Below, piece after piece: positions 9,684 through 18,117 of a DNA stretch of 64,000 bases. The DNA is from Mongoliitalea daihaiensis (GTDB lineage: Bacteria > Bacteroidota > Bacteroidia > Cytophagales > Cyclobacteriaceae). Positions within the stretch are counted from its first letter, which is position 1. Every line of letters begins with the position of its first letter. The position numbers and the translations under genes were made by a program. The stretch is from contig NZ_CP063779.1 in assembly GCF_021596945.1 (NCBI RefSeq), forward strand, positions 2,950,001 to 3,014,000, written 5' to 3'. The notes beneath the pieces are model-generated. The model was not told the DNA's origin and did not search any database. It saw nothing but the letters and a program-made list of their open reading frames with translations.

Positions 9684-11234
9684 ATGGCTATATTGGGTAC
9701 ATTGCTAAAAAAAGGCATAAGATTACGGGAATCGCTCGAACAGGAGTACAGCAATCCTTTAGAGCTTCAAAAGCAGTCGCTTAAAAAATTATTGATTGCA
9801 GCCAAAGATACTGAGATCGGTAAAAAATATGGATTTGCGGAGATTTTAAAATCATTCAAGCAATCAGGAGATGCTTTTCATCAAAAATTTTCCGAAAAAG
9901 TACCACTCTATAATTATGAGAAGATTTATGAAGAATGGTGGCATAGCTTAAAAGATGGAAAGAAAAACATCACTTGGCCTGGATCGATTCGTTATTTTGC
10001 GCTGACTTCGGGGACTTCTGGTGCTTCGTCCAAATATATTCCCATCACCAAAGACATGGTCAAGGCCATTCGTCGCACAGGCGTGCGTCAGATTCTCAGT
10101 CTATCCAAATATGATATCCCAGATGATTTATTCACCAAAGGAATTTTGATGTTAGGGGGCAGCACGGATTTGGAGTTTAATGGAACATTTTTCTCAGGCG
10201 ATTTGAGCGGGATCACTACAGGGAAATTACCTGTTTGGTTTCAACGATTTTATAAACCTGGAAAAAAGATTTCCAAAAATAAAGACTGGGGTGAAAAATT
10301 GGAGCAAATCGTGCAACAAGCTCCCTCTTGGGATATAGGAATTATTGTAGGAGTACCTGCATGGTTGCAGATATTATTGGAGAAGATTATTGATCGTTAT
10401 CAATTGCAGCATATTCATGAACTATGGCCTAATCTTCAAATTTTTGTGCACGGAGGTGTTTCTTTTGAACCTTACAAAAAAGGTTTTGAAAAGCTTTTAG
10501 GGAAACCGCTGATTTATATGGAAACCTATTTGGCCTCTGAAGGTTTTTTGGCTTTTCAGGCTTTACCTCATAGGAACTCCATGCGCTTGGTACTCAACAA
10601 TGGGATTTTTCACGAGTTTATCCCTTTCAACGATGCAAATTTTGATGAGCATGGGGAAGTAAAACCGGATGCCAGTATATTAAACATCAGTCAGGTGAAA
10701 GAGGGAGTAGACTATGCTTTATTGATATCCACCTGCTCTGGCGCTTGGCGATATATGATTGGAGATACTATTCGATTTGAAAGCAAGGCAGAGGTAGAAA
10801 TTAGGATTACAGGAAGGACCAAGCACTTTCTTTCCTTATGTGGAGAGCATTTGTCGGTAGACAATATCAATCAGGCTGTTAAGAGAGCGGAAGAGGAGTT
10901 AAATATCGATATTCGGGAATTTACTGTTACAGGTCTTCCTCATGGGACACTCTTTGCGCATCATTGGTTTGCTGGAACAGACTCAGCTGTTTCTGAGGAG
11001 ATATTAAGAGCTCGGATTGATGCCTATTTACACGAGTTAAACGATGATTATGCAGTAGAGCGCAAGCATGCCTTGAAAGAAATGCGCTTATCAAAAATTC
11101 CTAGTCATTTGTTTTATGATTGGCTCCGTGCACAAGGCAAGGAGGGCGGACAAAATAAATTCCCTAGGGTATTGAAGGGAGAAAAAATGAAGGACTGGCT
11201 TCAGTTCCTACAAAACAATGGCGTGCAACTATGA
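9684..11234 (+). CDS. GH3 auxin-responsive promoter family protein (acyl-acid-amido synthetase fold)
   Basis: A 516-residue member of the adenylate-forming GH3 family. Plant members conjugate amino acids to acyl acids such as auxin or jasmonate; bacterial homologues are common in Bacteroidota but their substrates are unknown. Visible marks are the ATP-binding loop ALTSGTSGASSKYIPIT near residue 110, the YMETYLASEGF segment, and ISTCSGAWRYMIGDTIRF in the C-terminal part. The longer open frame from 9546 would run into yggS; ATG at 9684 begins the recognisable protein. The stop overlaps the LysE-type exporter start (ATGA), so the two are translationally coupled. Confidence 0.88.
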   Translation: MAILGTLLKKGIRLRESLEQEYSNPLELQKQSLKKLLIAAKDTEIGKKYGFAEILKSFKQSGDAFHQKFSEKVPLYNYEKIYEEWWHSLKDGKKNITWPGSIRYFALTSGTSGASSKYIPITKDMVKAIRRTGVRQILSLSKYDIPDDLFTKGILMLGGSTDLEFNGTFFSGDLSGITTGKLPVWFQRFYKPGKKISKNKDWGEKLEQIVQQAPSWDIGIIVGVPAWLQILLEKIIDRYQLQHIHELWPNLQIFVHGGVSFEPYKKGFEKLLGKPLIYMETYLASEGFLAFQALPHRNSMRLVLNNGIFHEFIPFNDANFDEHGEVKPDASILNISQVKEGVDYALLISTCSGAWRYMIGDTIRFESKAEVEIRITGRTKHFLSLCGEHLSVDNINQAVKRAEEELNIDIREFTVTGLPHGTLFAHHWFAGTDSAVSEEILRARIDAYLHELNDDYAVERKHALKEMRLSKIPSHLFYDWLRAQGKEGGQNKFPRVLKGEKMKDWLQFLQNNGVQL

Positions 11235-11881
11235 GTACAGCGTTGCTAGAAGGAATCAGTATGGGCTTATTGCTGTCAGCAATGGTAGGTCCTGTTTTCT
11301 TTACACTCATTCAAAACAGCTTACAAAATGGTTTTCGACATACAGCTGTGTTGGCATCTGGGATTTTGGTTAGTGATTTACTCTATGTATTGATTACCTA
11401 TTTCAGCGTGAATCTATTTGCCAAAAGCAGTTATTTTGAAATTGTTTTGGGTTATGCAGGAGGACTTGTGTTGGGTGGATTTGGACTATCTTCCATTTTC
11501 AAAAAAAATGTTCACCGACCCAATTCAGGGGGGATTCCCGTTCTGAAGGATAGAAAAAGAAAGGGTTTTTGGAAGGGATTCAGCATCAATGGCATCAATC
11601 CCTTTGTATTACTCTTTTGGATTTCAATAGCTGGAGTAGTTGCAATCAAGGATAGTTTTGATGCCTTGGATATAGGCTTGTATTATACAGGGATCTTAGT
11701 GACGGTCTTTTCTATTGATTTGTTAAAAGCATTTGTATCCAAGCAGTTAAGTGGTTTTGTAACTCCCAAACTGATGCAAAAGTTGAATATTGGAGTAGGG
11801 ATATTCTTGGTACTATTCGGAATTCGTTTGGCTTGGTTTGCATATGAAAAACATCAAGCCCTTTTGGGAGGTTACTACTAA
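11231..11881 (+). CDS. LysE/RhtB family amino-acid exporter
   Basis: A 216-residue inner-membrane protein with about six hydrophobic helices. The N-terminal GPVFFTLIQNSLQNGFRH and the second-helix region GILVSDLLYVLITYFS are typical of the LysE/RhtB superfamily, which exports amino acids or similar small molecules. Another typical element is NGINPFVLLFWISIAGVV after the cytoplasmic loop. The ATG overlaps the end of the GH3-type synthetase gene by 4 bp. That coupling suggests, as an inference only, that an amino-acid conjugate or a related amino acid is the exported substrate. Confidence 0.88.
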   Translation: MSTALLEGISMGLLLSAMVGPVFFTLIQNSLQNGFRHTAVLASGILVSDLLYVLITYFSVNLFAKSSYFEIVLGYAGGLVLGGFGLSSIFKKNVHRPNSGGIPVLKDRKRKGFWKGFSINGINPFVLLFWISIAGVVAIKDSFDALDIGLYYTGILVTVFSIDLLKAFVSKQLSGFVTPKLMQKLNIGVGIFLVLFGIRLAWFAYEKHQALLGGYY

Positions 11882-11892
11882 AAGAAAAACAT

Positions 11893-12495
11893 ATGAAAAA
11901 TGCATTTCCTAAAATATTCATGACCTTTTGTTGCTTTTGGATGCTGGTACAATTGAGTCATGCTCAAGGCCAAAAGGAAATCCTTCAAGATTTCAATCAG
12001 GTCCGTATCGATTATAATAAACAAGGAATGATGATTTTGGGGTCTTGGGCCATAGGTAATATCATTTGGGGAGCCTCCATGGCTGGAAGAACCACTGGAG
12101 AAATCCAAGGATTCCATCAAATGAATGCTTACTGGAATTCCATCAATTTGTTGATTGCAGGATTTGGGTATTACTCGGCCATGAAGGAAGTGCCAAGCAC
12201 AGATTTTTGGGAGACTATGAGAAGTCAACAGTCCATAGAAAAGATTTTGTTGGTCAATGCAGGATTAGATGTGGCCTACATGGCAGGAGGGCTGTATATG
12301 CTGGAGCGAGGCAGAAGAACCGATAATGAGCGTTTGAGTGGCTTTGGGAAGTCGGTAATTTTGCAAGGTGCCTTTTTGATGAGTTTTGATGCGATCAAAT
12401 TTTTGATCCACAATAGCCATGGAAAGGAATTGCCCAAATTACTTGAAAATGTCAGCATGGGTCCTGGAGGTATAGGATTTCGAATGGTTTTCTAA
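11893..12495 (+). CDS. Conserved membrane protein, possibly DUF6992
   Basis: A 200-residue protein with an N-terminal signal peptide (MKNAFPKIFMTFCCFW to about SHAQ) and three or four further hydrophobic segments (MMILGSWAIGNIIWGASMAG, INLLIAGFGYYSAM, LLVNAGLDVAYMAGGLYML). The pattern of a secretion signal followed by G-rich helices resembles a Bacteroidota family I believe is DUF6992, but I cannot confirm this without a search. No function is known. It follows the exporter gene by 11 bp and is probably the third gene of that operon. Confidence 0.75.
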   Translation: MKNAFPKIFMTFCCFWMLVQLSHAQGQKEILQDFNQVRIDYNKQGMMILGSWAIGNIIWGASMAGRTTGEIQGFHQMNAYWNSINLLIAGFGYYSAMKEVPSTDFWETMRSQQSIEKILLVNAGLDVAYMAGGLYMLERGRRTDNERLSGFGKSVILQGAFLMSFDAIKFLIHNSHGKELPKLLENVSMGPGGIGFRMVF

Positions 12496-12509
12496 CCAAA
12501 TTTCTTTTG

Positions 12510-12881
12510 TTAGTTTATTCGTTGGGCACTCACGACCACCACAGGTCTCGGAGGGATGCCACGAGTGTTACAAGCAAACCCTAATTCACTTTCTAAAGGC
12601 TTGCGAATTCTTACCCGTAACCGCAAGTTTTCCTCCGCAAAGCGATTTCTGTCTAAGCTCAACCCCATACGTTGATTACGCCTAATGGCAGTGGATCCTA
12701 CTAACTCCTCCATGCGCTCTACATCATTCACGTCAAAAGTAAAGACCATAAAGCCACAATCACCATCAATACCCCAAGTGGTCACTTCGAATACATCTGT
12801 GGGTAATCCCATCGTTGGGTCGGATTCAGTGCAGGCCGTGTAAAGTCCAATCAACAAGAAAAACAGAAGGTTTTTTTTCAT
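12510..12881 (-). CDS. Putative small lipoprotein
   Basis: A 123-residue protein with a lipoprotein signal peptide: MKKNLLFFLLIGLYTAC, with the lipobox LYTAC giving a mature N-terminal cysteine at position 17. The mature part is short, with two further cysteines (DGDCGFM and FACNTRG) that could form a disulfide, and an arginine-rich middle. I recognise no family. A GTG two codons upstream is in frame, but ATG at 12881 gives a normal signal peptide. It is transcribed alone, convergent with the DUF6992-like gene. Confidence 0.7.
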   Translation of the reverse strand: MKKNLLFFLLIGLYTACTESDPTMGLPTDVFEVTTWGIDGDCGFMVFTFDVNDVERMEELVGSTAIRRNQRMGLSLDRNRFAEENLRLRVRIRKPLESELGFACNTRGIPPRPVVVVSAQRIN

Positions 12882-12993
12882 AGACACACTTTTTCATAAA
12901 GACGTAGTTACCCATGTTTTTGTCTTGCCTTTTTATAATAATTTTTTTGTTGAAGAAGCAATCAGGCTTAAAGTAAATAAAGAGTTAAGTATA

Positions 12994-13018
12994 TAAAAAA
13001 AGGGGCGCTTCGCCCCTT
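12994..13018 (-). terminator. Rho-independent terminator after lepB
   Basis: On the minus strand an 8-bp GC-rich stem (AAGGGGCG / CGCCCCTT) with a three-base loop is followed directly by a run of seven T. It lies 11 bp beyond the lepB stop and should end the parA-to-lepB transcript. Confidence 0.9.
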
Positions 13019-13028
13019 CATTTTTTTC

Positions 13029-14108
13029 TTATTTGATTCCATTAAAGAATCGATTCCATCGGATTTTGCTGAACATGGATTTATGCTTATCCAAAGACAG
13101 CCATAAGAACCAGGCTTTGCCAACGACATGGTCTTCCGGAACAAATCCCCAATAGCGGGAATCGTAAGAGTCGTGACGGTTATCCCCCATCATGAAGTAG
13201 TAGTTTTGTTTGAAGGTGTAGGAAGTCACCTCTTGGCCATCAATAATGAGTTTGTTATTTTGAACCTGAACATCTTTTAGGCCTTCGTAGTATTGGATTG
13301 TACTTGCATACTTAGCCATGGTCTCATCGTTGATTTCGATCGTCCAACCTTTTCCTGGGATTTCTAGTGGACCGAAATTGTCTTTGTTCCATCCGAAGTA
13401 AGCTCCATCAGGAAAAATACGAGGATCTCCCATATCGGCTCTTTCGGCACGCAACATCACATTTCCAACTGCAGGGGATTTCTTTAGCTGATCAATATTT
13501 TCTTGAGTTGACATCGCCATATAGCCTACTCCATTGCTGAATGGCATGTAGCTGTCTTTATTGATACCATAATCGTCAAAGAATTCCTCATTAAGGTTTT
13601 TGTCCGTCAGTATATCATAAGAAAACTGCATTTTAGGAGGATCGGTACCTCGTTCACCATTGATATAGATATCTGTATTCCTGATTTCCAGAATATCTCC
13701 TGGAACTGCTACAGCTCGTTTGATATAATTTGTCCGCAAATCTACAGGAACATCCAACTCCTCAGGGAAGTTAAATACGACTACATCATTACGTTTTACT
13801 TTAGTGAATCCTGGAAGCCGCATGTAAGGCAATTGGATCCAATCTACGTAGGAGCTTATCTCTGTTCCCCAAATTTTTTGATGGGTCAAGGGCATTTGCA
13901 AAGGAGTCTTAGGCACACGCGTACCATAATGCATTTTGCTCACAAAGAGAAAATCACCCACTAAAAGTGATTTTTCCATAGAACCCGTAGGGATAGTGAA
14001 GGGCTCTAACAGCAACCAACGAATTAAACTTGCGGCTATGACTGCAAATACTAGGGCATCCACCCATTCTCGGGTTGCAGACTTTTTTTTCTTTTGTTCT
14101 TCTTGCAT
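13029..14108 (-). CDS. lepB: Signal peptidase I
   Basis: The type I signal peptidase cleaves signal peptides from exported proteins on the outer face of the inner membrane. The 359-residue protein has one N-terminal helix (~18-35), then the catalytic serine in IPTGSMEKSL (Ser43), the box with the general-base lysine in YIKRAVAVPGD, and the C-terminal box GDNRHDSYDSRYWGFV. A large insertion of roughly 140 residues sits between the last two boxes, as is usual for Bacteroidota LepB. ATG at 14108 is preferred to a TTG three codons upstream. It is the last gene of the par-dapB run. Confidence 0.95.
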   Translation of the reverse strand: MQEEQKKKKSATREWVDALVFAVIAASLIRWLLLEPFTIPTGSMEKSLLVGDFLFVSKMHYGTRVPKTPLQMPLTHQKIWGTEISSYVDWIQLPYMRLPGFTKVKRNDVVVFNFPEELDVPVDLRTNYIKRAVAVPGDILEIRNTDIYINGERGTDPPKMQFSYDILTDKNLNEEFFDDYGINKDSYMPFSNGVGYMAMSTQENIDQLKKSPAVGNVMLRAERADMGDPRIFPDGAYFGWNKDNFGPLEIPGKGWTIEINDETMAKYASTIQYYEGLKDVQVQNNKLIIDGQEVTSYTFKQNYYFMMGDNRHDSYDSRYWGFVPEDHVVGKAWFLWLSLDKHKSMFSKIRWNRFFNGIK

Positions 14109-14122
14109 GATTTTCAAAAATA

Positions 14123-14845
14123 TTAGAAAGATAGGAAATCATCCATGGACAACACACCTTTTTTATCTTTGATCCATTCTGCAACTAAAACCGCGCCCAT
14201 TGCAAAGCCTTTGCGGCTATGTGCAGTATGGGTGATTTCGATCGTATCAATCTCGGAACTATAAGTTATGGTGTGTGTACCAGGGGCTGGGTCAATTCTT
14301 TTGGAAGTAATGGGAAGCAGGTCATGGGCGATAGGTTGCCCTTCATTCAGGATCCACTGCTTCAACGAAGCTTTTTCTGAAAGAATGCCTTCTGCCAAGG
14401 TAATAGCTGTACCGGAGGGTGCATCTTTTTTTTCTGTGTGGTGAATTTCTTCTAGGGAAATAAGGTATTCACTTTGATCTTTCATCAGGGATGCCAAAAA
14501 CTTATTCACCTTGAAAAAGATATTTACCCCAACGCTAAAATTGGAGGCATAGAAAAATGCAGTTTCCTTTTCCTGCGTAAGTTGTTCTATATAGGGTTTT
14601 TCTTCCAACCAGCCCGTAGTACCTGAGACTACAGGGATTCCTCTACTGATGGCCCAAGATATATTTTCTACAGCTGCTTCAGGTTGTGAAAATTCTATCG
14701 CCACATCGATGGATGCTGGGGTTAATTTATCTAGGTCGGATCTATTATCGATATTGATGCGTCCTGCAATTTGATGGCCACGGGATTCTGCTATCTCAGC
14801 AATGATCTTTCCCATTTTCCCGTAACCCAGTAAGAGTATATTCAT
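14123..14845 (-). CDS. dapB: 4-hydroxy-tetrahydrodipicolinate reductase
   Basis: DapB reduces 4-hydroxy-tetrahydrodipicolinate with NAD(P)H in the diaminopimelate/lysine pathway, which feeds peptidoglycan synthesis. The 240-residue protein has an N-terminal dinucleotide-binding loop (LLGYGKMGKIIAEIA) and the catalytic segment EIHHTEKKDAPSGTA near residue 135, with the catalytic histidine and lysine present. SGTTGW and ASNFSVGVN segments also match. The start lies 2 bp after the DUF5683 stop, and lepB starts 14 bp after its end, so all are probably co-transcribed. Confidence 0.95.
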   Translation of the reverse strand: MNILLLGYGKMGKIIAEIAESRGHQIAGRINIDNRSDLDKLTPASIDVAIEFSQPEAAVENISWAISRGIPVVSGTTGWLEEKPYIEQLTQEKETAFFYASNFSVGVNIFFKVNKFLASLMKDQSEYLISLEEIHHTEKKDAPSGTAITLAEGILSEKASLKQWILNEGQPIAHDLLPITSKRIDPAPGTHTITYSSEIDTIEITHTAHSRKGFAMGAVLVAEWIKDKKGVLSMDDFLSF

Positions 14846-14847
14846 TT

Positions 14848-15381
14848 TTAGAAATTAATTTTTAAACTTAGCCCCAAGATATTACCACCTGCGGTAAGTG
14901 TTTCAAAACTTGGTTCAAATCGAAAGCTCAAATCTTCACTGACATCAAAAGAGGAGAGATGAGCATCAATATTGGCATCCAAGATATTCAATGCATAGAT
15001 TCCTATGAAAAGGAAGTAATTCAAATCTCTATTTCTTCTCCAGAAATTCGTATTTCTAACCAATCCGTCTCTATTAAGATTTGGAAAATCAGTTGGTTCT
15101 TGTCTATCTAAGCGCCGCAAGTTATTCAAAAACAACTGATAGCGTCGGTTATTAAAATCTATAAAGAAGATATTGGTTGCAAATCCTCCATAGATAATAG
15201 GCACTTTCCAAGCTTTGTTGTTGTACACCTGACCAGCACCAGGTAGCACCGCAGAAAGGATCGTTGCTACTTTTGGATCTTTAAACTCCCGGTTAGTTAA
15301 GCTGATACTCAGTGTATCATTGATTGTCAACTGCTGTGTAAAGCCATATACAAAGGAGAAGAAAAAAAACAAAAAAAACAT
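14848..15381 (-). CDS. DUF5683 family protein
   Basis: A 177-residue protein with a signal peptide or first helix (MFFLFFFFSFVYGFTQQ) and the DUF5683 core, marked by ATILSAVLPGAGQVYNNKAWKVPIIYGG and a later YFLFIGIYALNILDANIDAHL helix. The family is common in Bacteroidota and its function is unknown; it regularly sits between parB and dapB, as here. The open frame extends to 15507, but ATG at 15381 is preceded by an unusually good Shine-Dalgarno-like AGAGGGG and yields a standard signal peptide, so I chose it. Confidence 0.85.
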   Translation of the reverse strand: MFFLFFFFSFVYGFTQQLTINDTLSISLTNREFKDPKVATILSAVLPGAGQVYNNKAWKVPIIYGGFATNIFFIDFNNRRYQLFLNNLRRLDRQEPTDFPNLNRDGLVRNTNFWRRNRDLNYFLFIGIYALNILDANIDAHLSSFDVSEDLSFRFEPSFETLTAGGNILGLSLKINF

Positions 15382-15508
15382 TGATACCCCTCTTTTGGAG
15401 TAGAAGATTGTAGTCTTTTTAACAAAAATTATGCTTTTAAATACCTTTAGAAGGGTAATTTTCCAGCTGAACTGTTCCAATGTCAGCATCTTTGTAGGAC
15501 GGGTCAAT

Positions 15509-16423
15509 TCAGATAATTTCTAATATTTCCAAAATACGGTTTAAATCCGATGTGGAAGTAAAGGGAATTTTAATCTCTCCTTTATTCTTTTCGTTAGCTT
15601 TGAGTTGCACTTTACTCCCAAAATGAGAAGCCAAACGCTGTTGGATTTTATTAATTTCGTATTTTCTAACTGGATCTAATGCTGGCTTTTCTACATTGGT
15701 ATCTGACTTTGTTTCATTCAGAGATTTGACCAATGCCTCTACTGCACGTACACTTAATTCTTCTGCTAATGTTTTCTTGTAAATGGCTAATTGCTTTTCT
15801 ACATCTTCCACATTGATCAGGGCACGTGCATGCCCCATGGAAATTTGGGAATCGCGTAGCCCTGCCTGAATATCTGGAGGTAATTTCAGTAGGCGCAGGT
15901 AATTATTGACCGTAGTTCGGTTTTTGCCGACGCGATCACCTAATTCCTCCTGCTTTAATTCACATTCTGTTAACAAACGCTGGTAGGAATGGGCAATTTC
16001 CAGTGCGTTGAGGTTTTCTCGTTGGATGTTTTCAATGAGTGCCATTTCCAGCATTTGCTGATCATTGGCAGTTCGAACATAGGCAGGTACTTTTTGAAGA
16101 CCGGCAATTTTGGAAGCTTGAAATCTACGCTCACCTGAAATCAATTGGAACTCTCCATCTCCAAGTTTACGTACCGTGATTGGCTGAATGATTCCCTGTA
16201 CCTTAATTGACTCTGCTAATTCTTGCAGGGCTTCTTTATCAAAATGAGTTCTCGGCTGATAAGGATTGACGGATATTTCATCTAAGGAGACTTCGTAGAT
16301 TCCCGAGGCAGGAGTCGCAGGCATCAATTCCTGACTTTTTGCTTTCTGAGGAGAATCTTCTAACAAAGCCCCAAGTCCCCGGCCAAGTGCATTTTTCTTT
16401 GGTAATGGTTTTCTGTCAGCCAT
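15509..16423 (-). CDS. parB: Chromosome-partitioning protein ParB
   Basis: ParB binds parS sites near the origin and spreads along DNA as a CTP-dependent clamp to segregate chromosomes. The 304-residue protein has an N-terminal segment with ALGRGLGALL, the ParB/Srx CTPase domain (PYQPRTHFDKEALQELAESI, then ISGERRFQAS), a helix-turn-helix (KQEELGDRVGKNRTTVNNYLRLL) and a C-terminal dimerisation region. It lies 8 bp downstream of parA. I could not find a canonical parS site in the window by eye. Confidence 0.95.
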   Translation of the reverse strand: MADRKPLPKKNALGRGLGALLEDSPQKAKSQELMPATPASGIYEVSLDEISVNPYQPRTHFDKEALQELAESIKVQGIIQPITVRKLGDGEFQLISGERRFQASKIAGLQKVPAYVRTANDQQMLEMALIENIQRENLNALEIAHSYQRLLTECELKQEELGDRVGKNRTTVNNYLRLLKLPPDIQAGLRDSQISMGHARALINVEDVEKQLAIYKKTLAEELSVRAVEALVKSLNETKSDTNVEKPALDPVRKYEINKIQQRLASHFGSKVQLKANEKNKGEIKIPFTSTSDLNRILEILEII

Positions 16424-16431
16424 AAGTTAGT

Positions 16432-17211
16432 TCAATTTACTTTTTCCATTCCGTTTTTTGTAGCAATCTCTTGTGCTAGGTTAAGGTAAGCAACAGCTCC
16501 CTTTCCTTCCGCATCAAAAGCGATCACTGGCAAACCGAAACTAGGAGACTCACTGAGTCGCACATTTCTAGGAATGATGGTTTCAAATACTAAATTTTTA
16601 AAATGAAGTCTTACCTCATCGACTACCTGATTGGAAAGGCGGAGCCTTACATCGTACATAGTCAAGAGAATACCCTCAATTTCCAAGTCAGGATTGAGTC
16701 TGGTTTGGATGATCTTGATGGTATTTAATAATTTACCCAAACCTTCCAATGCAAAGTACTCACACTGCACTGGAATAATAACAGAGTTAGCAGCAGTCAG
16801 GGCATTGATGGTAATCAAACCTAAAGAAGGGCTACAGTCTATGATGATAAAATCGTATAGATCCCTGACGGTCGCTATGACAGATTTCATTTTTTCTTCT
16901 CTGTTTTCAAGATTGATCATTTCGATTTCAGCACCCACCAAATCAATATGGGAAGGAACCAAGTCCAAATGTTCAATTTCAGTCTGAAGAATGATGGTAT
17001 GTATGTCTACACCATCCACCATGCACTCATAAATACTGTTTTCAATGCTTTTTGGATCGTGCCCCAAGCCTGATGTAGTATTGGCCTGAGGATCTGCATC
17101 TATGACCAATGTTTTAAATTCCAAAACAGCCAAACTCGCTGCCAAATTCATAGCCGTAGTGGTTTTTCCTACGCCACCTTTTTGGTTTGCAATTGCAATT
17201 ACTTTTCCCAT
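16432..17211 (-). CDS. parA: Chromosome-partitioning ATPase ParA (Soj)
   Basis: ParA is a deviant-Walker P-loop ATPase that binds DNA non-specifically and moves ParB-parS complexes. The 259-residue protein begins [24 protein letters not shown], with the signature lysine and the Walker A lysine both present. Walker B-like [14 protein letters not shown] follows near residue 120. Length and lack of an N-terminal DNA-binding extension fit the small chromosomal Soj type. It is 9 bp downstream of the UPF0173 hydrolase gene. Confidence 0.95.
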   Translation of the reverse strand: MGKVIAIANQKGGVGKTTTAMNLAASLAVLEFKTLVIDADPQANTTSGLGHDPKSIENSIYECMVDGVDIHTIILQTEIEHLDLVPSHIDLVGAEIEMINLENREEKMKSVIATVRDLYDFIIIDCSPSLGLITINALTAANSVIIPVQCEYFALEGLGKLLNTIKIIQTRLNPDLEIEGILLTMYDVRLRLSNQVVDEVRLHFKNLVFETIIPRNVRLSESPSFGLPVIAFDAEGKGAVAYLNLAQEIATKNGMEKVN

Positions 17212-17220
17212 GAGGCCTAT

Positions 17221-17904
17221 TTAAAGCTTGATAGTTTCTCCAATATTAAGCAAAATCAACTCTTTACCTGCTTTTGCTGCTAATTTTTTTGCTTTTTCTA
17301 GGTCAATTTCGATGTAAGGAAAGGTGTCGAAATGCATTCCCACGATCTTTTTGACGCCTACGAAATCAGCTGCGATGATGGCATCCTCTATCCCCATAGT
17401 GAAATTGTCCCCGATTGGGAGTATGGCAAAGTCTAAGTTGAATGACTCTCCAATTAATTTCATATCATAGGTCAACGCAGTGTCTCCAGCATAGTAGAAG
17501 GCACCTGTTTCATGTTTGATTACGAAACCACCAGGATTTCCTCCAGAAGCCCCATCAGGCAAAGTACTGCTATGCACAGCATGGACATATTTCACTGTAC
17601 CAAAGTCAAAGGTTTTGCTGCCTCCATGATTCATGGGATGGTATTTCTCAACTCCTTTTTGTGCAAACCAAATAGCTATCTCATAATTGGATACGAGGGT
17701 AGCATTGCTTGCTTTGGTGATTTTTTCAGCATCTGCCACATGGTCTTCATGTCCATGGCTTAGCAATACGTAATCGGCGCGGAGTGTATCCACATTGATG
17801 TGTGAGGCTTTGGCATTGGGGCTGATAAATGGGTCGAAGAGAATTTTTTTATCCTGAATTCCTACCAGAAAGGAAGAATGTCCTAAAAAGGTTAATTCAA
17901 TCAT
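17221..17904 (-). CDS. UPF0173 metal-dependent hydrolase (metallo-beta-lactamase fold)
   Basis: A 227-residue soluble protein of the metallo-beta-lactamase fold. It starts with FLGHSSFLV and LFDPFIS, then the metal-binding LSHGHEDHVADA near residue 50. Additional ligands appear as HSST, YYAGDTALTYD and MHFDTFP. Family UPF0173 has no assigned substrate. It is the first gene of the run into parA and parB, with a 9-bp gap to parA. About 210 bp separate it from the upstream yidC gene and its terminator. Confidence 0.9.
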   Translation of the reverse strand: MIELTFLGHSSFLVGIQDKKILFDPFISPNAKASHINVDTLRADYVLLSHGHEDHVADAEKITKASNATLVSNYEIAIWFAQKGVEKYHPMNHGGSKTFDFGTVKYVHAVHSSTLPDGASGGNPGGFVIKHETGAFYYAGDTALTYDMKLIGESFNLDFAILPIGDNFTMGIEDAIIAADFVGVKKIVGMHFDTFPYIEIDLEKAKKLAAKAGKELILLNIGETIKL

Positions 17905-18080
17905 GGCTTGAGGTGTTAACAGTTTTCGTAATACAAATATATCAATATTATCGTTGGTTCAATTGAATTGTTTTCCACAGAGAAATGTGGATAGCGTGTA
18001 AAAGGTTTAAAATAAAATGTTTACCTCGTTTTAGCTGTATTCAAGTGCCCAAATTTGTCATTCTATAACTTGAAAGGACG

Positions 18081-18113
18081 AAAAAAAAGCGGTAGAGTTC
18101 ATCTACCGCTTTT
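18081..18113 (-). terminator. Rho-independent terminator after yidC
   Basis: On the minus strand a 12-bp stem (AAAAGCGGTAGA / TCTACCGCTTTT) with a five-base loop runs into a tract of eight T. It starts 4 bp beyond the yidC stop. Confidence 0.9.
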
Positions 18114-18117
18114 GATC

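Noticed and set aside
13000-17211. Search for a parS site near parAB
   Set aside because: No TGTTTCACGTGAAACA-like palindrome was found by eye in or around parA/parB.
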